Assembly (NCBI RefSeq): GCF_001660705.2
Contig: NZ_LYBV02000018.1
Coordinates: 61,954 to 125,953, forward strand
DNA: 64,000 bases
Direction of reading: 5' to 3'
DNA from: Saccharicrinis aurantiacus
Lineage (GTDB): Bacteria > Bacteroidota > Bacteroidia > Bacteroidales > Marinilabiliaceae
In this document: positions 47,983 to 57,361 of the stretch, one piece after another
Numbering within the stretch: position 1 is the first letter of the stretch
How the letters are laid out: each line of letters starts with the position of its first letter
Notes under the pieces: model-generated
What the model was told of the DNA's origin: nothing
Database searches by the model: none
Seen by the model: only the letters and a program-made list of their open reading frames with translations
Position numbers and translations under genes: made by a program

Positions 47983-50496
47983 CTACTCTAGTTTAATAGT
48001 TAAGGTTTGTGTTTCTAAGCCTTTTGCGGATGCTTTTATGGTAACTGTTCCTGCTGTCTTATTCGATTGAACAAGAGCCAAACAATGTCCTTCGTTAGTG
48101 ACTACTCTATCCGACTGAAAATCCTGTGTACTCGATTTTGAGCCATTATCTACACCTAATAATCGTACATCACCATCAATCTCAAAAACAATTTCAGTTT
48201 CTTCTGTTTTAACAGGATTACCATCTTTATCAACCAATTGAGCTATTAAATGTGCTACATCATAGGCATCCGCCTTAAGCGATGATTTATCGCTTGTAAA
48301 TTCAATAGCTACCGGCTTACCCGTTGTTTTTAATTCGGCTTTTACTCTAGCTCCATCAAATCCTGCTTTAGCAGTAATGGTACCTGCTTGATAAGGCACT
48401 GCCCATCTAAAAATGCGATCAGGACATTCTGAAAGTCCTCTGCAACCCAATGAAACACCGTTTAAGAAAAGCTCAACTACAGGAAGATTAGAACAAACCT
48501 CAACCAATACCATTTCGCTATCCTGATAATTCCAATGCATGTTAGAATTATCCCAGCTCATGGCCTTTTTGTTTTTAGCTACCGGTTTACCACTCAATTC
48601 ATCAATTTTAAATAATGAGCCTTCAACCGGTTTTGTACCTATAGAAATATGGGGCTGATTTATCCAAATGCTTTTAAAGTAGTTCCACTTTTGTTTTTTA
48701 AATCCGGCAAAATCGAGCATATCACCATCCCAACCCTTTTGAGGCCATTTTTGGTTTGCTTCGCCCATGTAATCAATTCCAGTCCACATGTACATACTAA
48801 AAACCATAGGATTTTCAATAATTGAATTCCACTCACTTAGTAAACCTGTATTTTCGTTACCCGTAAATAACATATCAGGATAATTTTTCTTACACCAATC
48901 GTACTGGGCAATTTGATAACTAAAACCAACCACATCGAGCGCACCGGCATATCCCGAGGCACAACTGGCTACTGGTATAATTAAATTAGCCGTTACTGCA
49001 CGTGTAGTATCTAAATCTTTAACCCATTTAGCAAGGCGTTCTGCGGTTTCTGCTAGTTTATATTTTCTATCGGGTAAAGCCTCGTAACGTGCTTTCATTT
49101 CATCGGCAGAAATTTCAGGTATCTTATTCCAATAACCTCCTTTTGATTCTGGATCCCATAAACCACTCACATGTTTATAGTGCTCATAAGTCCACTCTAT
49201 TTCATTACCAATACTCCACTGAAATACCGAAGGATGGTTTCTATCGCGAAGGATTGTTCTGGTTAAATCGCTCTTTCCCCATTGCTGAAAATGCTCTGTA
49301 TACCCTCGGGTAATGTATTTAACCGATCGCTCGTTAAGGTTGAATTGCTTGTCTTTAGGGTTATCCATTTCGTCGAATATTTCGTTCTGAACCAAGAATC
49401 CCATTTCATCACAAATATCTAAGAAATCGGCCGAGAAAGGATTGTGCGAGGTACGTATGGCATTAACACCTGCATCCTTAAGCAATTGCAATCTGCGACG
49501 CCAAACACCATCAGGAACTGCAGCTCCTACCAATCCGCCATCGTGATGGAGACAAACTCCCTTAACGTAAGTAGACTTTTCATTTAAGAAAAAGCCGTGA
49601 TCTTTATCGAATCGAATACTTCGGATACCAAAAGGTGTGGTGTAAGTATTTAGCACTTTATTTTTCTGCTTTAGCTTAGTGATTACCTTATACATATTCG
49701 GATTTTCCGTATCCCAAAGCTTAGGGTTCATCACTTGTACATTTTGAGTGATAGTAGTTTCCTTGCCACTTTCTAATTTAAGATCAGAATCAGAAGAACC
49801 AACTATTTTACCATTGGCATCAATTACTTCGGATACTAATACAAACTCGCTTGACTTATCGCGGGTATTAATCACTTGTGACTGAATAGATACACTTGCC
49901 TTTTCGGCACTCACCTCGGGTGTTGTAACAAAGGTTCCCCAAATAGGAATGTGTAATTTATCGACTGTGATTAGTTTAACATTACGATAAATTCCGCTTC
50001 CTGTATACCAACGGCTATCGGCATAGCGAGAGTGATCAACATGAACTGTGATAATATTATCAGCTGAGTTTTTATTTAAATACGGTGTTAAATCGAAATA
50101 CACAGGAGAATACCCGTACGGATTTTCGCCCAGTCGCTTTCCGTTTATCCAGAATGTGGCATTGTTATAAACACCATCAAATAGCACGAAGGTTGATTTT
50201 TTATTCTGATTTTTTGGAGTTTTAAAATGCTTTTGATACACTCCTACTCCACCAGGCAAGTAGCCTGTACAGCCTTCCAATTTTTCATCGAAGGAGAATT
50301 CTACACTCCAATCGTGCGGCAGACGAACATCGCGCCAATCACTATCATTTAATGGTAGTGAAGTTGGTACTTTTGTATCCTCTAAAAGAGTGAACTTCCA
50401 ATTAAAATTGAAATCTTTTGTGTGTTGTTGCGCTTTTGTATGCATGGATACTTGCAGCATACAAATGCACATTAGAGTTAAAATTGTTTTTTTCAT
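47983..50496 (-). CDS. GH2 beta-galactosidase-like glycoside hydrolase
   Basis: An 837-residue secreted enzyme (signal ending MHTKAQ). Domains in order: sugar-binding jelly roll (about 25-180, PHDWSVEF, YTGSGIYRNVKL), Ig-like domain (about 185-290), TIM barrel (about 295-640), then C-terminal domains (DUF4982-like and Ig-like, AGTITAKAGFDGARV). The barrel has GVCLHHDGG, AIRTSHNPFSADFLD, the acid/base motif SIGNEIEW (Glu about 432) and LFTGNENTGLLSEW with the probable nucleophile Glu about 548. Most GH2 proteins of this layout in polysaccharide loci are beta-galactosidases, but beta-glucuronidase or mannosidase activity cannot be excluded. Confidence 0.88.
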   Translation of the reverse strand: MKKTILTLMCICMLQVSMHTKAQQHTKDFNFNWKFTLLEDTKVPTSLPLNDSDWRDVRLPHDWSVEFSFDEKLEGCTGYLPGGVGVYQKHFKTPKNQNKKSTFVLFDGVYNNATFWINGKRLGENPYGYSPVYFDLTPYLNKNSADNIITVHVDHSRYADSRWYTGSGIYRNVKLITVDKLHIPIWGTFVTTPEVSAEKASVSIQSQVINTRDKSSEFVLVSEVIDANGKIVGSSDSDLKLESGKETTITQNVQVMNPKLWDTENPNMYKVITKLKQKNKVLNTYTTPFGIRSIRFDKDHGFFLNEKSTYVKGVCLHHDGGLVGAAVPDGVWRRRLQLLKDAGVNAIRTSHNPFSADFLDICDEMGFLVQNEIFDEMDNPKDKQFNLNERSVKYITRGYTEHFQQWGKSDLTRTILRDRNHPSVFQWSIGNEIEWTYEHYKHVSGLWDPESKGGYWNKIPEISADEMKARYEALPDRKYKLAETAERLAKWVKDLDTTRAVTANLIIPVASCASGYAGALDVVGFSYQIAQYDWCKKNYPDMLFTGNENTGLLSEWNSIIENPMVFSMYMWTGIDYMGEANQKWPQKGWDGDMLDFAGFKKQKWNYFKSIWINQPHISIGTKPVEGSLFKIDELSGKPVAKNKKAMSWDNSNMHWNYQDSEMVLVEVCSNLPVVELFLNGVSLGCRGLSECPDRIFRWAVPYQAGTITAKAGFDGARVKAELKTTGKPVAIEFTSDKSSLKADAYDVAHLIAQLVDKDGNPVKTEETEIVFEIDGDVRLLGVDNGSKSSTQDFQSDRVVTNEGHCLALVQSNKTAGTVTIKASAKGLETQTLTIKLE

Positions 50497-50691
50497 CGTT
50501 ATTATTTGTTTGTATTACTTTTTTGAATGGCTAGTGGTTAATCCTGCCTGTAGGCAGACAAGTATCAATTATTGATATAGATTTAACATTTTGTTCTCAA
50601 TGCCCTAAAAGGGAATTATTGGTACCGCCTAAGATCACTTCTTGCATCATGATGACGCAATACTGTAGGTAAGCAGGTAATCATTAAAGAA
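50497..50691. other. Spacer upstream of the GH2 gene
   Basis: No ORF. It contains a small CTGCCTGTAGGCAG hairpin near 50545 and ends at the dispersed repeat copy C. No clear promoter box was seen. Confidence 0.4.
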
Positions 50692-50732
50692 GCACCTCGT
50701 CATTCCGAGGTACGAAGGAATCTCAAGGTGCC
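50692..50732 (-). repeat. Dispersed palindromic repeat, copy C
   Basis: On the minus strand GCACCTTGAGATTCCTTCGT followed by an ACCTCGG..CGAGGTGC tail matches copies A (20381) and B (29377). The ends are complementary (GCACCT/AGGTGC), so it can fold as a 40-base hairpin. Confidence 0.7.
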
Positions 50733-50806
50733 TCTTAATTCTAATTATTAATGATGATTAACAGCTTGCTTAACTTAAAGCAAGTTATCACCTATACCTA
50801 AGTTTC

Positions 50807-53401
50807 TTATTTTAATATGGCTTTATACCAACCGCTTCCCCAAGCTGCCGACCATAGTATTTTTTCGTTGTACGGATCGGGCTTAAAGTCTGTCATTTTA
50901 TCTGGCTGACCAATACCTTTATTAATTTTTTTCCAACTAGTGCCTCCATCTAATGAAAGGTATAAACCTGGATTTTTAAACTGCTTTAGTTTATCACCGG
51001 CTTGTGCTGGTACAATTACGGTAATAATATCAGAATTTAACGGAGATACTTCTGTTTGCCAAACATATGGGGCATCAAAAAACTTCTTCCAAGTTTTACC
51101 ATTGTTTGTACTTTTATATACTCCTCCTGTATGCAATTCGCCACCTCTGTAACCACAAGAAATAAACATGTCGTGGTTATTTCTATCAATAAATAAATTA
51201 TTAACCCCTTGTATATCTGCTGGGATATTTACTTTTTCCCAAGTCTTGGTTTTATTTTTAGAAACGTACAATCCTGAAGGTTCTTTGCCATTGAAGTTAT
51301 TCAATGAAGCGTAAATTATTTCTGGATTTTTTGGATCCATTGTTAAACGACGTACACTACATTTCTCAGGCAAGCCGCTATTCTGTAGTTTCCAGGTATA
51401 ACCCCCATCAGGCGAATAATAAACCCCATAAGCTCCTTTAGACATTACGCTTTCCTTGGCCGATTGTCCTACTTCTTGTATGGCTTTTCGGATAGTACAG
51501 AAGTACATATTATCCGGATTATTAGGATCAATTAATAAGGATGCTTGCGTTGCAATTCCTTGCCAAGATCCGTTTTTACCTACAAAAATAGTTGAGATAT
51601 TCTCCCATGTTTTTCCACCATCCGTTGATCTGCGCATTTTACCACGGTGCTCTTGTCGCCATCCAATGGTATAAATAATTTTAGGATCGTTTGGATGCAC
51701 TGCCACTGTAGAAGCAGAATGTAACCCGTGGTTACCATCAACATCGTGCACCTGACCTTCTATTTGCCTTACAGCAACGGCATCCTTATCGGGATAATTG
51801 CCCAAAGGAGCAGTCTCAAATAAGCCATGCTCTCCCGAACAAAGAATATATCTTTCTTTAATACCCGTTTCTAATAACATAAAACGCCCGGGTAAATCAC
51901 TATCGCCGCGGCCAACCCATGCATTACTGCCTGGAGCTGTTTCGTAGTCGTCAACCTGCTGCCATGATTTTCCACCATCGCTAGTTCGCTGCGTTTGTTG
52001 CTGAACACCAATAAACACATCTCCTTTACACGTTATGGCTAAAGAACGGCTACCAAATCTGATTTCGTGCAATTGATCGTTGGCTGCCCGTACATGCGCA
52101 AACTCAACATTTGCTCCTGTTTCCATACCCTTGCTTTCCCAGTAAGCATTATCCTTACCGTTAATCCAATAGGTTCCGGCACGTGCCACTATTTTCCAAG
52201 TTTTACCACCATCTTCTGTTTTCCAAGCATCGCCAGGGCCAAAACTTTTATCGTGACGCTGATTGGCCACTAAATAAATCTCATCCTTATTAGTAGGATT
52301 AACCACCATCCTGTTAAAGATAGAATAGGTATTTTTAGGAAACTCAGGATATACTTGCTTTGATTTTACACCAAACCAATAGCTCAACACCTTGTGATAA
52401 TTACCACGGTGATACTGGTCTTTAATTTGATTAAAATCGACCCCTAAATTACCTGTGATACTTTCCCAACTTTTTGCACCATTGGTAGTTTTATATACAC
52501 CTCCTTTTGTATTTATACTCTTTCCATTAGGCTCATAAACAGTTTGCTCAACCACATATAATACAAACTCCTTTGTTTTTGGATTGTAATAAGAAGCCAT
52601 ATCTCGTGGTAAATTATTGGGTAAACCTTTACCTGCCGATTTCCACGATTCGCCGGTATCGTTGCTTACAAACACACCATAATTGGTGGCAATAAACATT
52701 TGCTTTGGCTTAGCCGGATTAATTATTATACGCGCCACATCTAAATCGGGCGAAATGTTAGTAGCTACTTTTTTAAATGTTTTACCATGATCAGTAGTTT
52801 TGAGCACATAACCATATTGGGCTCTTTTGTCTTTTTTACCATGTATAAACTCTTGTGAACGGTGGTTAGATTTTACATTCCAGAAATCGCCTGCACCAAC
52901 AAACCAAATATCATCGTTTGTAGGATGAATAGCCATTTTAGTGTGCGCATTATAGCTCGATTTTTTTGCTCCTTTAATGGTATGAACCAATTCCCATGAA
53001 CGACCTCTATCATTGGTTTCAAAAATTTTGCCTCTACGTTCTAGGGCCAAACCAAAATCAGGATTTTGAGTTGAAAATACAATATCATGTACCCGCTCCA
53101 AGTCCTTTCCATCTCCATCATAATCTTTAATGCTATGCCACGATTTACCATCATCCCAACTACCATATGCAACATGCATATCTGGCCCCATAAACATAAC
53201 ATTTGGATCTGTAGGGTGACACCAAAACTCTTCGTTATAACCAGACATCCCTGGTCCAAATTGCTTCCATTCGATGGATTGCTCTGAAGTAACTCTCTCT
53301 GTTCTTACTCTCTTAAAAAACTTATCCTTATCCTTCGCATAAAGCTGAGACACCATAAGGACAGCTGCAAACAATGTGAATATTCCTTTTTTTATTACCA
53401 T
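50807..53401 (-). CDS. GH74-like/BNR beta-propeller protein 4
   Basis: An 864-residue exported protein (signal MVIKKGIFTLFAAVLMVSQL ending YA). The closest relative in the window is propeller protein 2, with the same length and no T9SS domain. WKQFGPGMSGYNEEFWCHPTD and MGPDMHVAYGSWDDG (Asp about 74) match the GH74 catalytic-Asp region. Asp-box repeats include KTTDHGKTFKKV, VSNDTGESWKSA, KTTNGAKSWESI, RTSDGGKSWQQV, RSTDGGKTWENI and LSLDGGTSWKKI. Shared landmarks with proteins 2 and 3 are WVGRGDSDLPGRFMLLETG and ILCSGEHGLFETAPLG. The duplication suggests specialised activities on one complex polymer. Confidence 0.83.
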   Translation of the reverse strand: MVIKKGIFTLFAAVLMVSQLYAKDKDKFFKRVRTERVTSEQSIEWKQFGPGMSGYNEEFWCHPTDPNVMFMGPDMHVAYGSWDDGKSWHSIKDYDGDGKDLERVHDIVFSTQNPDFGLALERRGKIFETNDRGRSWELVHTIKGAKKSSYNAHTKMAIHPTNDDIWFVGAGDFWNVKSNHRSQEFIHGKKDKRAQYGYVLKTTDHGKTFKKVATNISPDLDVARIIINPAKPKQMFIATNYGVFVSNDTGESWKSAGKGLPNNLPRDMASYYNPKTKEFVLYVVEQTVYEPNGKSINTKGGVYKTTNGAKSWESITGNLGVDFNQIKDQYHRGNYHKVLSYWFGVKSKQVYPEFPKNTYSIFNRMVVNPTNKDEIYLVANQRHDKSFGPGDAWKTEDGGKTWKIVARAGTYWINGKDNAYWESKGMETGANVEFAHVRAANDQLHEIRFGSRSLAITCKGDVFIGVQQQTQRTSDGGKSWQQVDDYETAPGSNAWVGRGDSDLPGRFMLLETGIKERYILCSGEHGLFETAPLGNYPDKDAVAVRQIEGQVHDVDGNHGLHSASTVAVHPNDPKIIYTIGWRQEHRGKMRRSTDGGKTWENISTIFVGKNGSWQGIATQASLLIDPNNPDNMYFCTIRKAIQEVGQSAKESVMSKGAYGVYYSPDGGYTWKLQNSGLPEKCSVRRLTMDPKNPEIIYASLNNFNGKEPSGLYVSKNKTKTWEKVNIPADIQGVNNLFIDRNNHDMFISCGYRGGELHTGGVYKSTNNGKTWKKFFDAPYVWQTEVSPLNSDIITVIVPAQAGDKLKQFKNPGLYLSLDGGTSWKKINKGIGQPDKMTDFKPDPYNEKILWSAAWGSGWYKAILK

Positions 53402-53469
53402 ACTAATTATAAGGTTTAAAAATGTACCATTCTAACATGGCACAGAAATTACGATTTATCGGTATGCAA

Positions 53470-53509
53470 AATGCCTCAAATAATTGACTCTGCAACCACC
53501 TGAGGCATT
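53470..53509 (-). terminator. Terminator of the arylsulfatase gene at 53.6 kb
   Basis: AATGCCTCA and TGAGGCATT form a 9-bp stem with a 22-base loop, followed by TTTTG on the minus strand, between the sulfatase and propeller gene 4. Confidence 0.6.
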
Positions 53510-53639
53510 CATATTTAATCACAAAAAACTATACAATCACCACAATGGGGTAATTTTATAATGTCAAATAGAGGGTAAATGAACCTTGAAACATGGAGCT
53601 ATAAAAACTTACCCTGATTGTAGGCTTTTCGCTATGAAA

Positions 53640-55103
53640 TTAATATTGATTTGGCTTTTTATTTTCGCCACCACAAGCCGCCTTTATGGCTCTCTCACGA
53701 ATCGCTTTTTCTTTATATACATGCTCAGGATGGGCATCGGGCCAAAGGTTATTTATATTCCCTTTATTCCATTCTGTATAATCTGCTTTAAGTTCATTCA
53801 ATTTCTCAGGCATCGCTGCAGCTAAATTAAATTGCTCTAAAGAATCTGTTTTCATATTAAATAAGAACAACTCCTGACGAACCTCTTCTTTAACCAGTTT
53901 GTAATCGCCTTTACGCACTGCATATCCTAAACCATCAGAATAACGCCAAAATATTTTATCGTGTGGTTCATTGTTTACTTTTCCTTTCACATAAGGTAAT
54001 AAATTGGTGCCATCTAAATCAGCACTCTTGCTATAATTAATTTGAGTAGCTCCTAAAATAGTTGTGAATATATCGTAAGCTACAATTGGCTTATGATATT
54101 GCTTTCCTCCTTTTAAACCAGCAGGCCATGTCATTAAAAACGGAACCCTAATACCTCCTTCAAATAAATTCCCTTTTCGCCCTCTATAGGGTTCTTGACG
54201 AGTACCAGAACCGTGGCCACCATTATCACTATAAAAAAAGAATAACGTATTTTCATACTCCCCAGCTTCTTTAAGTTTGGCAATTACCTTACCAATACCC
54301 TCATCCATACCTACAACTAAACCGCCATATGCTGCACGTTTTCCATTTTCAATATGTTCGGTTTTATTCAAATATTCCTTGGTAGCCTGGATAGGTGCAT
54401 GGGGTGCATTGTATGCTAAGTACATAAAAAATGGCTTATCACTTTTTGTATAGTCATCAATATAATTAATGGCTTCATTTGTAAAGTCATCAGTTAAATA
54501 ACCCTGCTCTTCCAATGGAACTGGCTCTCCATTACGTCGAATCAGATGCCATGGTAATGACTTTTTATCCCAACTTTGTCCCCAATAATTTCGAGCACCT
54601 CCGGTAAAACCATACCAATCGTCGAAACCTCTTTGAGTAGGCCAAAACTGAATACTATCGCCCAAATGCCATTTCCCTATGGCGCAGGTATTATAACCAT
54701 CCTCTTTTAATACATTTGAAATAAAAGTTTCATTGGTTGGTAAACCTTGAGGTCCATCAAGATCTTTACTAAGGTTGTTACCGCAACCAAAACGCGCCTG
54801 GTACTTACCCGTAAGTAATCCTGATCTACTGGGACCGCAATAAGAATGCGAGGCATAACCTGATGTGAAAATTACACCATCACTGGCTAAGGCATCTAAG
54901 TTTGGTGTTGGTATATCGGTACAACCATTGAAGCCAACATCTCCCCATCCTAAATCATCAGCCAAAATAATAACCACATTGGGTTTCTTAGCAATTGTTT
55001 CTTTGTTAGGTTTTGTATGGTTTGTACAACTTAAGGCTGCCATAGCAAAAAGAGCCACAGCTAAGTAACCACGCCAAAGGTTTAAATTCAATAATTTATT
55101 CAT
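53640..55103 (-). CDS. Arylsulfatase A-like S1 sulfatase, lipoprotein
   Basis: A 487-residue sulfatase with a lipobox (MAALSC, Cys about 26), so membrane-anchored. VVIILADDLGWGDVGFNG supplies metal ligands; YCGPSRSGLLTGKY has the formylglycine Cys (about 89); CAIGKWHLGD, YLAYNAPHAPIQ and FFYSDNGGHGSG complete the active site. This compact arylsulfatase A type differs from the long triplet and from the CxPAR enzyme, giving three sulfatase types in the locus. It is divergent from the alpha/beta hydrolase gene, with a MITE copy in between. Confidence 0.93.
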   Translation of the reverse strand: MNKLLNLNLWRGYLAVALFAMAALSCTNHTKPNKETIAKKPNVVIILADDLGWGDVGFNGCTDIPTPNLDALASDGVIFTSGYASHSYCGPSRSGLLTGKYQARFGCGNNLSKDLDGPQGLPTNETFISNVLKEDGYNTCAIGKWHLGDSIQFWPTQRGFDDWYGFTGGARNYWGQSWDKKSLPWHLIRRNGEPVPLEEQGYLTDDFTNEAINYIDDYTKSDKPFFMYLAYNAPHAPIQATKEYLNKTEHIENGKRAAYGGLVVGMDEGIGKVIAKLKEAGEYENTLFFFYSDNGGHGSGTRQEPYRGRKGNLFEGGIRVPFLMTWPAGLKGGKQYHKPIVAYDIFTTILGATQINYSKSADLDGTNLLPYVKGKVNNEPHDKIFWRYSDGLGYAVRKGDYKLVKEEVRQELFLFNMKTDSLEQFNLAAAMPEKLNELKADYTEWNKGNINNLWPDAHPEHVYKEKAIRERAIKAACGGENKKPNQY

Positions 55104-55248
55104 AAAATATCAGTTTTAAATATTGATCAATGCTTGCGAATTTATCCTTATAATTAAGAATCCTATTTTTTAAAACACATCAATAACTAGACATTCCTAT
55201 TTTTCATAAAATTACCCCTGATTAATGGTTTAAATTCACCTATTTTAC

Positions 55249-55464
55249 TTAGAAGTTGTTGAAAGTCGTGCTGAAAAACTGCGAGTAGCATCTTAATTTT
55301 ATGAGATTGAAACATGTATTTTATTTTGTCTCATAGAACTCTCGTTTCATTGACTTCGGCTAATTTTTATTCCGTAACTAAGGCTATGCAAGAAAAATTG
55401 AGTCTTGTCACTGAAAGCAATATGTCACTCTCGAAATTTCCAGACAACCTTAAACAACTTCTTA
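55249..55464 (-). mobile_element. MITE-like element copy 2, intact
   Basis: AGAAGTTGTT (55251-55260) and AACAACTTCT (55453-55462) are perfect inverted ends. Similar TTTTAC/GTAAAA flanks extend the symmetry. The interior has no ORF. It matches the split copy at 43742-44322 in the opposite orientation, so it is a mobile non-coding unit of about 215 bases. Confidence 0.7.
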
Positions 55465-55571
55465 TGTAAAACTCATCTTATCATTACTCTTTAATATATT
55501 TTTACTACAAAACGGTGTAATTGCAAGTTACTTTTACAAGCGATTTATTTACTAAACAATAATTTTCACTA

Positions 55572-57029
55572 ATGAACAAGAAGCTACTATCTATCACTAT
55601 CCCAAACCGCGGTATTTTACTTTTATTGATATATATTATTACTTACTCGAATATATCTGCTCAAAAAAAAGAAGAAAGCCCCAATTGGCACATTCCTGAT
55701 TTATCAGAAACTGAAACCAACCTTATTTCAAAGGATACCTATGTAGAAATTGAAGACGTAATTCCCATTAGAAATACAAAATATAAGATACGCGTGCCTA
55801 AAAACTGGAATGGCACATTAATTAGCGATTTGGATTATTACGATGCTGCCAACTCTAAAAAATATTTATACCTACTTGAAAAAGGCTATGCCATGTCGGG
55901 TACCAAAAGACGTCCGGGCAGGTTAAGTAATTATGATCCGGCTCACGAAATACACGATATCATTTCTGTATTAGATATTTTTGAAGCAACTTTTGGTAAA
56001 CCAGGAAGAACTATTCAATATGGTTGCTCTGGTGGTGGCACCATTACTTTGGCTATTGCTGAAATTCATCCGGATAGGTTTGATGGTGGTATTGCCGGTT
56101 GTGGTGCTACAAGTCCTTGGATGGCAAATACGCACTTAGACGGTTTATTTGTATTGAAAGCCTTAATTGCTCCTGAATTGCCAATTATTGATTTACCACT
56201 ATATAACCCTGAAATTGGAGAAGTAGAAAAGAAATGGAAAGAGGCCATAAGTGAGGCGCAAAAAACTCCGGAAGGAAGAGCTCGAATTGCCTTGGCTATA
56301 ACAATTGGGCAGTGGCCTGCTTGGGGTGGACCTGGGGAAGCACCGCATGATGCACCCAATGAAGATGACTATTTGGCCTTACAGGAAAGTATGTTTAATA
56401 GCTTATTTATGCTCCTACCCTCACAAGGTACATTTGGCACTACCATGCTAGAATTATCGGGCGGAGGACAATTGAAATCAAATGATGGCATTGATTATAA
56501 AGAACTTTATAATAATGGATATGAAAAATATAAAAGTGCAGTGAATAAATTGTACAAAGAAGCTGGTATAAATTTAAAAGATGATCTTAAGAAAGTGAAT
56601 GCTTTCCCTCGAATTGAAGCAGATGCCGTTGCTAAGAAATATTGGAGTGCCCCCGGAAGAACACACATAGGTGAACCAAAAATACCCTTACTACGCATTC
56701 ACACTAAAGGCGATGGTTTGGTATATCCATCAATGGCACAAGGCTATGAAGACTTGGTTAAAGCTAATGGTTACCACGATTTTTATAGAAGCGCATTTGT
56801 TGAAAGATGGGGCCACTGTTCCTTTAGCTTATCAGAGTTTTTAGCTGCTCTGGAAACCATGGAGCAAAGACTTGACAAGGGCGAATGGCCTGATACTTCG
56901 TCAAAAAGCATGAATGAGCGTGCTAACAAATTGCTTTCTAATTCAGAAAGTAAATTCTTTGAAATGGAAAGGGTTGAAAAATATAACCGTGTATGGATTC
57001 CTACGAAGAAGGAATATTTAGGAGAATAA
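55572..57029 (+). CDS. Secreted alpha/beta hydrolase
   Basis: A 485-residue protein with signal peptide (LLLLIYIITYSNISAQ). The fold is alpha/beta-hydrolase: KIRVPKNWNGTLI, YAMSGTKRRPG, and the nucleophile elbow IQYGCSGGGTITLAIAE, where the Ser of GCSGG is the probable nucleophile. IRIHTKGDGLVYPSMAQGYE and VERWGHCSFS near the C terminus supply the Asp and His. A lid-like helical insert lies at about 185-330. The substrate is unknown; carbohydrate ester, lipid or peptide are all possible. It is transcribed away from the glycan locus and is followed by a strong terminator. Confidence 0.78.
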   Translation: MNKKLLSITIPNRGILLLLIYIITYSNISAQKKEESPNWHIPDLSETETNLISKDTYVEIEDVIPIRNTKYKIRVPKNWNGTLISDLDYYDAANSKKYLYLLEKGYAMSGTKRRPGRLSNYDPAHEIHDIISVLDIFEATFGKPGRTIQYGCSGGGTITLAIAEIHPDRFDGGIAGCGATSPWMANTHLDGLFVLKALIAPELPIIDLPLYNPEIGEVEKKWKEAISEAQKTPEGRARIALAITIGQWPAWGGPGEAPHDAPNEDDYLALQESMFNSLFMLLPSQGTFGTTMLELSGGGQLKSNDGIDYKELYNNGYEKYKSAVNKLYKEAGINLKDDLKKVNAFPRIEADAVAKKYWSAPGRTHIGEPKIPLLRIHTKGDGLVYPSMAQGYEDLVKANGYHDFYRSAFVERWGHCSFSLSEFLAALETMEQRLDKGEWPDTSSKSMNERANKLLSNSESKFFEMERVEKYNRVWIPTKKEYLGE

Positions 57030-57035
57030 AAGGAA

Positions 57036-57075
57036 TTCACTGGGAGTTAAGGTTATTTTCTCAACTCCCAGTGAA
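57036..57075 (+). terminator. Terminator of the alpha/beta hydrolase gene
   Basis: TTCACTGGGAGTT and AACTCCCAGTGAA form a perfect 13-bp stem followed by ATTTT, seven bases after the stop codon. Confidence 0.9.
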
Positions 57076-57080
57076 ATTTT

Positions 57081-57162
57081 CTATGCCCAAAAAATGGCGA
57101 CCATAATACCCTTTTAATACCTGAAAACGATATTCTGTGGCAAATGCCTTATTGGCTGTTAA
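57081..57162 (-). pseudogene. IS200/IS605 tnpA fossil 2, internally deleted
   Basis: On minus the frame reads LTANKAFATEYRFQVLKG, aligning with LTAHIVFATKYRFQVLIG of the fossil at 43941-44192, then jumps to YYGRHFLGI, resembling the C-terminal GRHFW-like region of these transposases. The HUH middle part is deleted. This is a relic only. Confidence 0.6.
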
Positions 57163-57280
57163 ATTTATTTAATGTAAAATGCATACTTGCCTTGTTAGTA
57201 ACAGCTCGAATAAAGAATGTAGGCTGATTTGAATAGGCAAAACCTACAAAACCCAACAGAACCTAGATTTTATTAAATGA

Positions 57281-57361
57281 GAAGGAAGCCTTGATGGTAT
57301 GCGAATTTCAGAACTAAAACAGCATCATGAATTGCACCGCAAATAGTTAGTAGAGGATGTG
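57281..57361 (+). pseudogene. Possible IS3-type OrfA fragment
   Basis: The plus frame reads EGSLDGMRISELKQHHELHRK, a stop, then LVEDVW. It resembles the SELKxLxELExEN segment after the helix-turn-helix of IS3 OrfA proteins. It is only about 27 codons, so tentative. Confidence 0.3.
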
